A stretch of DNA of 7,315 nucleotides from Zetaproteobacteria bacterium (GTDB lineage Bacteria > Pseudomonadota > Zetaproteobacteria > Mariprofundales > Mariprofundaceae). A program made the translations under genes and the position numbers. The stretch lies in contig JAJRVH010000060.1 of assembly GCA_021545625.1 (NCBI GenBank), forward strand, positions 1 through 7,315, in the 5' to 3' direction. Shown here one piece after another: positions 1-5,136 of this stretch (positions are counted from its first letter, which is position 1; every line of letters begins with the position of its first letter). The notes beneath the pieces were generated by a model, which saw nothing but the letters and a program-made list of their open reading frames with translations, was not told where the DNA came from and searched no databases.

Positions 1-306
1 ATGTTCGAACTGATCCATCGCGTGATAGAACTCGAGCAGCGGCCGGGCCAGGCCGTTAAACAGAAACATGCCGATCGCGTAACCGGCCGCCGCGCCCAGC
101 ACGGAACCCGCGGTGGCAATGGCGGCAAAGCGAAGCCCCAGGTCGGGGCGTCCGAGCGCCAGGGCGATAAGCAACACATCCGGAGGAATCGGGAATACGC
201 TGGCCTCGATCAGGGCGATTGCAAACAGCGCCCAGGCAGCCTGCGGATGATCGGCCCAGCCCAGCGTCCAGTGATAGCAACGCCTGAGCCAGGATTCGCG
301 CGCCAT
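1..306 (-). CDS. yqaA: YqaA/DedA-family membrane protein, N-terminal part (cut by left edge)
   Basis: The first 102 codons of a membrane protein run off the window without a stop. Seen: a short basic N-terminus (residues 1-10), a hydrophobic stretch around 24-52 containing EASVFPIPPDVLLI, and a second Gly/Ala-rich hydrophobic stretch around 58-84 with GAAAGYAIG. The E-x-S-x-F-P-I-P-P-D motif followed by a G-x-x-x-GY-x-IG segment is typical of YqaA-type members of the DedA/SNARE-associated (VTT) superfamily. These are inner-membrane proteins, and some DedA relatives act as lipid flippases or support membrane homeostasis. The exact role of YqaA is not established. The ATG lies 10 nt after the pcm stop with only a weak Shine-Dalgarno, so translation is probably coupled to pcm. 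In many gammaproteobacteria this gene sits between pcm and nlpD-rpoS, so those genes may lie just outside the left edge (inference). Family assignment is firm; function is not. Confidence 0.85.
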   Translation of the reverse strand, partial: MARESWLRRCYHWTLGWADHPQAAWALFAIALIEASVFPIPPDVLLIALALGRPDLGLRFAAIATAGSVLGAAAGYAIGMFLFNGLARPLLEFYHAMDQFEH

Positions 307-316
307 GCCGGCTGAT

Positions 317-970
317 TCAGTAATGGCTGACTCCGTCGAGCAGGGGCACAAAGGTGCATGCATCGAAATAACATTCCTCAACGCCGTCGGCAAGCTTGCG
401 CCTGCGCACCAGCCGATGCTCGCCGCCCTCGCCTTCGGGCATCAGCAACACGCCGCCGACCCTGATCTGGGTCAACCATACATCCGATGCAAAGCCGCCG
501 GCAGTGACAATTATTGCGTCGAACGGCGCATATTCTTCCCACCCAAGCCGGCCGTCGCCGCACTTGAGCATCACGTTCGCATGGCGCGCAGTTCTCAGGT
601 TCTGCCGGGCCCGCTCATGCAGTGACTGGATGCGCTCGATGCTGTAGACCCGCCGGCACAGGCGCGACAGCACGGCGGTCTGATAGCCGCAGCCGGTGCC
701 GATCTCCAGCACCCGCTCGCCGCCCCCGAGCTCCAGCAACTGGGTCATGCGGGCGACAATATAGGGCTGGGAAATCGTCTGCCCCTCGCCGATCGGCAGC
801 GAACAGTCATGATAGGCGCGCGAGGCGAGGGCCGCATCGACGAACAGATGCCGGGGAACCATCGCCATGGCTGCCAGTACGCGCTCGTCGAGGATGCCGC
901 GGGCGCGCAACTGCTCGTCGACCATGCGCTGACGCGGGCGCATAAAGGAAGGGGCCGCCGGCGCCGGCAT
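317..970 (-). CDS. pcm: Protein-L-isoaspartate O-methyltransferase
   Basis: This 217-residue cytosolic enzyme is near the usual family length of about 210. It transfers a methyl group from S-adenosylmethionine to L-isoaspartyl residues formed by protein ageing, which starts their repair to aspartate. Seen: the family region GQTISQPYIVARMTQLL at residues 63-79; the SAM-binding motif I VLEIGTGCGYQTAVL at 87-101; an acidic residue after the second strand (SIER, 110-113); DGRLGW at 139-144; FDAIIVTAGG at 150-159; and the C-terminal FVPLLDGVS that closes many Pcm proteins. The ATG at 970 is supported by AGGAAAG six nt upstream. An internal ATG at residue 10 has less support. The gene follows tRNA-Pro closely and precedes the YqaA gene by 10 nt. 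Its usual upstream partner surE is missing here. Identity is near certain. Confidence 0.96.
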   Translation of the reverse strand: MPAPAAPSFMRPRQRMVDEQLRARGILDERVLAAMAMVPRHLFVDAALASRAYHDCSLPIGEGQTISQPYIVARMTQLLELGGGERVLEIGTGCGYQTAVLSRLCRRVYSIERIQSLHERARQNLRTARHANVMLKCGDGRLGWEEYAPFDAIIVTAGGFASDVWLTQIRVGGVLLMPEGEGGEHRLVRRRKLADGVEECYFDACTFVPLLDGVSHY

Positions 971-976
971 CAGCAG

Positions 977-983
977 CTTTCCT
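977..983 (-). promoter_or_regulatory. Ribosome binding site of pcm
   Basis: AGGAAAG lies 6 nt before the ATG at 970. It fixes that start in preference to the downstream in-frame ATG at residue 10. Confidence 0.7.
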
Positions 984-1018
984 GCATCATACCGGCGCCA
1001 CGGCGACCCCGAAGAACA

Positions 1019-1095
1019 TGGTCGGGACGAGAGGATTCGAACCTCCGACCACCAGACCCCCAGTCTGGTGCGCTACCAGGCTGCGCTACGCCCCG
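1019..1095 (-). tRNA. proL: tRNA-Pro (anticodon GGG), CCA encoded
   Basis: This is a complete 77-nt cloverleaf on the minus strand. The acceptor arm CGGGGCG pairs with CGTCCCG (one G-U), followed by discriminator A73 and a genomically encoded CCA at 1019-1021. The D-arm carries AGCCTGGTAGC. The anticodon stem CCAGA/TCTGG encloses loop CTGGGGG, giving anticodon GGG, which reads CCC and CCU. The T-arm GGAGG/CCTCT encloses TTCGAAT. The promoter-proximal position after ihfA and a MerR-family gene matches an arrangement known in several gammaproteobacteria, including Pseudomonas. The tRNA is intact, with no sign of integration at its 3' end. I see no terminator between it and pcm. The symbol proL is by analogy with the E. 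coli GGG isoacceptor. Confidence 0.97.
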
Positions 1096-1102
1096 ATTCA
1101 TA

Positions 1103-1139
1103 GGCGGCGAAGCATACTGAAAAATGAACGAAATGTAAG
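1103..1139 (-). promoter_or_regulatory. Probable sigma70 promoter of tRNA-Pro with GC-rich discriminator
   Basis: The -35-like CTTACA (1134-1139) and -10-like TATGCT (1111-1116) are separated by 17 nt, and each matches 4 of 6 consensus bases. The spacer is T-rich. Immediately after the -10 comes TCGCCGCC (1103-1110). This matches 7 of the 8 positions (one being N) of GCGCCNCC, the discriminator described for stringently controlled stable-RNA promoters. The tRNA 5' end lies 15 nt past the -10, which is ordinary for a tRNA leader. I infer growth-rate and ppGpp-sensitive transcription; no transcript data are available here. Confidence 0.6.
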
Positions 1140-1145
1140 CGCGAA

Positions 1146-1517
1146 TCAATCGAGCAGCTTGAGTATCTCGCCCAGCTCCTGCCGCAGCTGTCGCAGCACG
1201 GTCTGGCTGTCCTGCTGTTCGACGATCTCGTCCAGATCGCCGCTCTGCAGACGCTTCTTGGCGCCGCGAATCGTGAAGTTGAGATGATAGAGCAGATGTT
1301 TGATCTGCAACACCGCATAGACGTCGCGGTGACGGTAGAAACGGCGGTTGCCGCTTTTCTTGACGGGCTTGATATGCTTGAACTCGGTTTCCCAGTAGCG
1401 CAGCACGTGCGGCTCGACGCCGCAGATCTCGCTGACTTCGCGGATGGAAAAGAACAGCTTGTCCGGCAACTCCGGGATTTCGACGCCGGCCTTCGCCAGG
1501 GCCTGCTTCGCCTTCAT
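1146..1517 (-). CDS. MerR-family transcriptional regulator (ihfA-linked type)
   Basis: This 123-residue protein has a MerR-type winged helix-turn-helix at about residues 22-62. The region contains FFSIREVSEICGVEPHVLRYWETEF, then a wing ending in GNRRFYRHRDVYAVLQIKHLL, with the usual Tyr/Trp and Arg positions. After the DNA-binding part comes a short helical tail (about 80-123) of the coiled-coil dimerisation kind. There is no room for a large ligand domain, and the only cysteine is C32 in the HTH, so it is not a CueR- or MerR-like metal sensor. The start codon overlaps the ihfA stop in an ATGA, with GAGGATGAGG just upstream, so the two are translationally coupled. This small MerR protein downstream of ihfA is widely conserved in gammaproteobacteria. 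To my knowledge its regulon is not defined. Confidence 0.93.
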   Translation of the reverse strand: MKAKQALAKAGVEIPELPDKLFFSIREVSEICGVEPHVLRYWETEFKHIKPVKKSGNRRFYRHRDVYAVLQIKHLLYHLNFTIRGAKKRLQSGDLDEIVEQQDSQTVLRQLRQELGEILKLLD

Positions 1518-1798
1518 GCCTCATCCTCGTTGAGCCTGGACTTCAACAACTGGCTGGCCCGGAAACTGACCACCGTGCGCGGCGCAATCGTGATGTCGCC
1601 GCCCGTCTTGGGATTGCGGCCGCGGCGCGCATGCTTCTGGCGCACCATGAAATGGCCGAAGCCGGAAAGCTTGACGTCCTCGCCGTTGACCAGCGAGGAA
1701 CGAACAACGTCGAGGACAGCCTCGACAATCTGGGCCGATTCCTTTTTCGACAGCCCCACGCGTTCATGCACGATTTTTGCGATCTCGGCTTTGGTCAC
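1514..1798 (-). CDS. ihfA: Integration host factor alpha subunit
   Basis: This is a 94-residue nucleoid protein of the HU/IHF family. The alpha subunit pairs with IhfB to bind and sharply bend DNA at specific sites, supporting recombination, replication and transcription. Seen: the N-terminal helices TKAEIAKIVHERVGLSKKES, then KLSGFGHF at 43-50, the arm with GRNPKTGGDI (residues 60-69, including the intercalating proline P63), and TVVSFRASQLLKSRL at 75-89. The GRNPKTG arm and the KSR tail fit IHF-alpha better than HU or IHF-beta. The start is a GTG, and the protein lacks the first residues seen in the E. coli form; no ATG is available upstream. AGAGG lies 5 nt before the GTG. The gene is usually preceded by pheST. 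Here it stands alone behind its own promoter and overlaps the MerR gene. Confidence 0.95.
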   Translation of the reverse strand: MTKAEIAKIVHERVGLSKKESAQIVEAVLDVVRSSLVNGEDVKLSGFGHFMVRQKHARRGRNPKTGGDITIAPRTVVSFRASQLLKSRLNEDEA

Positions 1799-1801
1799 GT
1801 T

Positions 1802-1815
1802 CCCCTCTAACCTCC
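1802..1815 (-). promoter_or_regulatory. Double Shine-Dalgarno region deciding the GTG start of ihfA
   Basis: Two purine-rich tracts precede the GTG at 1798. AGAGGGG (1802-1808) overlaps the AGAGG core with 5-nt spacing, and GGAGG (1811-1815) lies 12 nt away. No ATG lies in frame upstream, so the GTG is the credible start. It is uncertain which tract is used. Confidence 0.55.
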
Positions 1816-1859
1816 AAAGGCTTTCCGCCCTGATCTCCGCGGACCCGAAGTCGAACGGA

Positions 1860-1872
1860 AATCAACCGGTTA
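1860..1872 (+). promoter_or_regulatory. Predicted IHF binding site (perfect consensus) in the ihfA leader
   Basis: AATCAACCGGTTA matches every fixed position of the IHF consensus WATCAANNNNTTR. It lies on the + strand about 20-35 bp downstream of the predicted ihfA start of transcription. The flank 5' of the motif is not A/T-rich, which weakens it. The core contains the palindrome AACCGGTT, so another factor could use the same bases. Negative autoregulation of ihfA by IHF is established in E. coli. Confidence 0.5.
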
Positions 1873-1900
1873 TCCCATTCCTGCTAGAAACAACATATGA

Positions 1901-1928
1901 ACCTTAACAGAACTTCTTGATTAGTCAA
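1901..1928 (-). promoter_or_regulatory. Probable sigma70 promoter of ihfA
   Basis: The -35 TTGACT (1923-1928) matches 5 of 6 bases. The -10 TAAGGT (1901-1906) keeps the key T, A and final T. The spacer is 16 nt. This is the most AT-rich part of the gap between lolD and ihfA. Transcription would begin near 1894, leaving a leader of about 95 nt before the GTG. A weak inverted repeat, TTTCCG/CGGAAA (1822-1827 and 1856-1861), lies in that leader; I see no clear terminator or riboswitch. Confidence 0.55.
1910..1922 (-). promoter_or_regulatory. Predicted IHF binding site inside the ihfA promoter spacer
   Basis: On the minus strand AATCAAGAAGTTC matches WATCAANNNNTTR except for the last base (C instead of R). 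It falls wholly within the 16-nt spacer between the -35 and -10 hexamers. On its 5' side lies an A-rich run, AGAAAAACTTTGA, the side on which strong IHF sites often carry an A/T tract. Occupancy here would be expected to exclude RNA polymerase. Confidence 0.45.
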
Positions 1929-1943
1929 AGTTTTTCTGGCTTG

Positions 1944-2621
1944 TCATCGCGAATGGATCCGCCCCTCCCGAAGCGTCAGGCGGCGGTCACAGGCTTCGGC
2001 CAGGGCGGCGCTGTGCGTCACCATCAGCACCGCGGCATGCTCCTCGCGGCACAGCTGGCGCAGCATCGCGAACACCTCGCGCGCCGTTTTTTCATCGAGA
2101 TTTCCGGTTGGCTCGTCAGCCAGCAGCAGGCACGGGCGATTGGCCAGTGCCCGGGCAACCGCCACGCGCTGGGCCTCGCCGCCCGACAGGCGAGCCGGCG
2201 TATGCGCCTGCCGCTCGCCCAGATGCAGGCGCGACAGCAAATCGGCCGCCCGCCGGGCCGCCTCCGCCGCACTCTTTCCCTGCACCAGCTGCGGCAGCAT
2301 CACGTTCTCCAGCGCCGTCAGTTCGGGAATCAGATGATGGGCCTGATAGACAAAGCCGACCTTCTCGTTACGCAACGCCGCACGGCGCCGCTCGTCGATG
2401 CCGGTCAGGCTTTCGCCGTCAAGCCGGATGTCGCCGGCATCCGGCCGGTCCAGCGTGCCGAGAATCTGGAGCAGCGTGGACTTTCCCGAACCCGACTCCC
2501 CGACCATGGACAAAAATTCGCCCGACCGGATTTCGAAGGCGACATCGCGCAACACCTGCAGCTTCCCCGCCGGCGCATCGAAGCTCTTGCACAGGCCCGC
2601 GGCCTCAAGCAGCGCTGCCAC
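1944..2621 (-). CDS. lolD: LolD, ATPase of the lipoprotein-releasing ABC transporter
   Basis: This 225-residue cytosolic ATPase powers release of outer-membrane lipoproteins from the inner membrane to LolA, together with the LolC/E permease. Seen: Walker A GESGSGKST (41-49), Q-loop Q93 in VYQAHHLIPELTALENVMLP, ABC signature LSGGEAQ (145-151), Walker B LLLADE (165-170) with D-loop GNLD, and the switch histidine H203. The stretch HHLxPxxTALENVMLP is characteristic of LolD and separates it from the related MacB and FtsE ATPases. Translation starts at a GTG only 2 nt after the stop of the CNB gene, without a convincing Shine-Dalgarno, so reinitiation from the upstream gene is likely. No terminator is evident after its stop. 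Confidence 0.95.
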   Translation of the reverse strand: MAALLEAAGLCKSFDAPAGKLQVLRDVAFEIRSGEFLSMVGESGSGKSTLLQILGTLDRPDAGDIRLDGESLTGIDERRRAALRNEKVGFVYQAHHLIPELTALENVMLPQLVQGKSAAEAARRAADLLSRLHLGERQAHTPARLSGGEAQRVAVARALANRPCLLLADEPTGNLDEKTAREVFAMLRQLCREEHAAVLMVTHSAALAEACDRRLTLREGRIHSR

Positions 2622-2623
2622 CT

Positions 2624-3844
2624 TCAGCTGACGTTGCGCTTCATCAGCGTGCGGATCGTGTCCTGCACCCGCTGCTTCTGATAGGCCTCGACAACCTTGC
2701 GTACCGACGGATAGGTCGAAACAATGTCGTTGAAATCATCGCGGGTCAGCTCCATCAGCTCCACGTCCCCGTCGGCCACGACCGTGGCCGTGCGCGGCTT
2801 GTCGGTCAGCAGCGCCACCTCGCCGAAAAAGCCGCCGTCGCCCATCGTGCCCAGCTCGACCATCTCGCCATCCTTGAGGATATCCCGGGTCAGCACCTTT
2901 ACCCGCCCGGAACGGATCAGATAGAAGGTATGGCCCGGATCGCCCTCGCGAACGATCACCTCACCGTTGCCAAACGGCTTGAGCTGGAAGCGGTCGGCCA
3001 GCGGCACGCGTGCCTCGGGCGGCACGCCCTCGAACACCGGCGTGATTGCCAGCACCCGGGCCAGCACCCGCTGGCGATAGAAATCCTCGACCGTCGACTG
3101 GATGGCCGGATACTTCTGCACCCACTGATCGAAGGTTTCCCGATCGATCATCAGTACACTGCAATCGGACTCGGCAATGGCCGCGTCGGTATGGCTGATG
3201 CGCGACATGAACGCATATTCGCCAAAGAAATCGCCCTCGGTCAGCACCGAAAACACCCGCTTGCGTCCCTGCGCGTCCTGAATTTCCAGACGCACGGAAC
3301 CCATGCCGATCAGATACAGATAGCTGCCGTGATCGCCCTCCTTGTAGATATAGGCATCGGCGGGCACGTGCTGCAGCTGGAGCGAATCCATGAAGGCTTC
3401 CAGCTCCTCGCCGGCCAGCCCGGAAAGCAGCGGCGTACGTTCGAAGGTCAGCTTGGCGTGATCCTTGTTGCTGATATCGGTCAGCGCGGCCTGATCGGTC
3501 GAGGTGATCGTCGTAATGGCCCAGTCATCGCCGCGTTCGTCGGAAAGCTCCTTCAGCCGCTCCTTGACCTCGGTGCGGGAAGGGTCCAGCCGCAGGATGA
3601 TCTTGTTGATGGCGATGGCCTGAACGATAAAGCCCTGCTCGGCATAGGAATGCGCGACATCCAGATAATCGCGGATCGCGCCGGCCGTATCGCCGGTTTT
3701 CTCGCGCAGTTCGGCCAGTTTGACATGCGTGCGCACATCGTCCGGAACGGCCTTGTGCAGCTCCTCGAAAAAGCCCAGCGCCCGCTTGTACTTGCCGTCA
3801 AGAAGCGCCCGCTTGGCCTTGTTCCGCAAATCCGCAATCGACAT
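2624..3844 (-). CDS. TPR plus double cyclic-nucleotide-binding domain protein
   Basis: This is a soluble 406-residue protein with no signal peptide or membrane segment. Residues 1-105 are helical and TPR-like (KRALLDGKYKRALGFFEELH, then AGAIRDYLDVAHSYAEQGF), suggesting a protein-binding module. CNB domain 1 spans about 138-258 and CNB domain 2 about 268-393. Domain 2 keeps a textbook phosphate-binding cassette, FFGEVALLTDKPRTATV (339-355), with ribose-contacting E342 and phosphate-contacting R351. Domain 1 has FFGEYAFMSRISHTDAA (207-222 region), where the Arg position is His, so it may no longer bind cyclic nucleotide. There is no C-terminal HTH, kinase or cyclase domain, so it is not a CRP-type regulator. 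The ATG at 3844 sits 2 nt after the lolC stop with GAGG 11 nt upstream. An ATG 17 codons earlier lies inside lolC and is less likely. Being enclosed by lolC and lolD suggests a role tied to lipoprotein export (inference). Confidence 0.93.
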   Translation of the reverse strand: MSIADLRNKAKRALLDGKYKRALGFFEELHKAVPDDVRTHVKLAELREKTGDTAGAIRDYLDVAHSYAEQGFIVQAIAINKIILRLDPSRTEVKERLKELSDERGDDWAITTITSTDQAALTDISNKDHAKLTFERTPLLSGLAGEELEAFMDSLQLQHVPADAYIYKEGDHGSYLYLIGMGSVRLEIQDAQGRKRVFSVLTEGDFFGEYAFMSRISHTDAAIAESDCSVLMIDRETFDQWVQKYPAIQSTVEDFYRQRVLARVLAITPVFEGVPPEARVPLADRFQLKPFGNGEVIVREGDPGHTFYLIRSGRVKVLTRDILKDGEMVELGTMGDGGFFGEVALLTDKPRTATVVADGDVELMELTRDDFNDIVSTYPSVRKVVEAYQKQRVQDTIRTLMKRNVS

Positions 3845-3846
3845 CG

Positions 3847-5091
3847 TTATTCGTACCTCAACGCCTCGGCCGGGGGCACACTGGCCGCGCGCCATGCCGG
3901 ATAGAAAGTCGCCACAACACCCATCAGCAGACTGATCAGCACAATCGCCGATACAGAAGCCGGATCGATCACCGACGGGACATGATCGATATAATAGACA
4001 TCACTGGACAGGAATGTCACCCCCGTGATCGATTCGACCCAGGCAAGGATCGGACCAAGCTTCCAGGCCAGCAACAGCCCCAGCAGGGTGCCGACACAGG
4101 TACCGATGCCGCTGAGCAGAGTCCCCATCAGCAAAAACACGCGCATCACCGAGGCATGGGTGGCGCCGACCGTTTTCAGAATGGCGATTTCCTTGCGCCG
4201 CTCCATGACCACCATCACCAGCGAGGCGACCATGTTGAACACGGCCACCAGCACAATCAGCGACAGGATAACGCCCATGGCCACGCGCTCGGTCTTCATG
4301 GCCTGAAAGAAGGAGCGATGGCGATGCTGCCAGTCGCTGACCCAGGCGCCGGGCGGCAGGCGCAGGCGCGCCTCCCGGGCCACGGCGGCAGCCCTGTCGC
4401 GATCGTCGAGGAAAAGTTCGATGCCGGTCACGGTATTGCCCATCCGGTTCAGGCGCTGCACGGCCTCCAGCGTCGTGACGACCATGCCGACATCGTATTC
4501 GTAGAAGCCGGAATCGAAAATGCCGACCAGTTCGAAGGCGCGCATGCGCGCTGTGGCTCCCGACGGGCCGATGCCGCCGGACGGTGACATCAGCCTGACA
4601 TGGTCGCCGACATCAAGCCCCAGCTTGCGAGCCAGATCCTTTCCCATCACCGCCTGGAACGGCGACCCCGAACCGCCGACAAAGCGCCCCCTGACGACAT
4701 GCGCCGCGATCGCGTCGCTGCGCGCAACATCCACACCCTTCAGGATCGCGCCGGCGGCGCGCGAACCGTGGGAGACCAGCACCTGGCCGGAAATATAGGG
4801 GGCGGCGCGCACGACACCGGGCAATTGTTCGGCTCGCTGCAGCCAGTCCGGCCAGCCGGCAATGGTCTCGCCCGGCCCCTGGATATCGACATGCGACGAG
4901 AAACCGAGAATCTTGTCGCGGATCTCGACCGCCGCGCCATTCATGACCGACAGCACGACGATCAGCGTCATCACGCCGATGCCGATGCCGATGCCGGAGC
5001 TCCAGCTGATCAGCGACACGAAGCGCTCGCCGCGCCGGGAACGCAGATAGCGCCGCGCCAGCATCCATTCGTAGGAACGAAACACACTCAT
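3847..5091 (-). CDS. lolC: LolC/LolE-family permease of the lipoprotein-releasing ABC transporter
   Basis: This 414-residue inner-membrane permease has the usual family length and layout. There is a cytoplasmic N-terminus (MSVFRSYEWMLARRYLRSRRGE) and a first membrane helix at about 24-50. A large periplasmic domain follows at about 51-268, including GFYEYD near 196-200. Three more helices lie at about 270-296, 317-348 and 378-402. ERRKEIAILKTVGA (297-310) is the cytoplasmic coupling segment that contacts the ATPase. The C-terminus YPAWRAASVPPAEALRYE is typical of the family. It extracts lipoproteins sorted for the outer membrane and hands them to LolA. Only one permease gene is seen, so it may work as a homodimer or LolF-like hybrid, or a LolE partner may lie elsewhere. 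No Shine-Dalgarno is evident before the ATG. Confidence 0.93.
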   Translation of the reverse strand: MSVFRSYEWMLARRYLRSRRGERFVSLISWSSGIGIGIGVMTLIVVLSVMNGAAVEIRDKILGFSSHVDIQGPGETIAGWPDWLQRAEQLPGVVRAAPYISGQVLVSHGSRAAGAILKGVDVARSDAIAAHVVRGRFVGGSGSPFQAVMGKDLARKLGLDVGDHVRLMSPSGGIGPSGATARMRAFELVGIFDSGFYEYDVGMVVTTLEAVQRLNRMGNTVTGIELFLDDRDRAAAVAREARLRLPPGAWVSDWQHRHRSFFQAMKTERVAMGVILSLIVLVAVFNMVASLVMVVMERRKEIAILKTVGATHASVMRVFLLMGTLLSGIGTCVGTLLGLLLAWKLGPILAWVESITGVTFLSSDVYYIDHVPSVIDPASVSAIVLISLLMGVVATFYPAWRAASVPPAEALRYE

Positions 5092-5136
5092 GACGGGCAG
5101 TGTAACCGTATCGGGGAAATTGGCACGAGGCGGATA

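Noticed and set aside
971..1018. Terminator after tRNA-Pro
   Set aside because: The GC-rich stretch can form only a very short stem with a 2-nt loop and has no T-run.
1019..1095. tRNA-Pro as a genomic-island attachment site
   Set aside because: The tRNA is complete, no duplicated 3' end is seen in the window, and the neighbours are housekeeping genes with no integrase.
970..1524. 184-codon minus-strand frame across the MerR gene and the tRNA
   Set aside because: It runs through an intact tRNA and is out of frame with the recognisable MerR protein.
1893..1910. Possible LexA box starting CTGT near the ihfA promoter
   Set aside because: The right half reads ATAT where ACAG is needed, so the SOS-box pattern fails.
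3845..3895. Upstream ATG adding 17 residues to the CNB protein
   Set aside because: The extension lies inside lolC codons. The ATG at 3844 sits right after the lolC stop and begins the recognisable helical repeat.
2108..3904. 598-codon open frame on the + strand
   Set aside because: It is antisense to lolD and the CNB gene, both with clear family motifs. Its translation is low-complexity and matches no family I recognise. Such frames are common opposite GC-rich genes.
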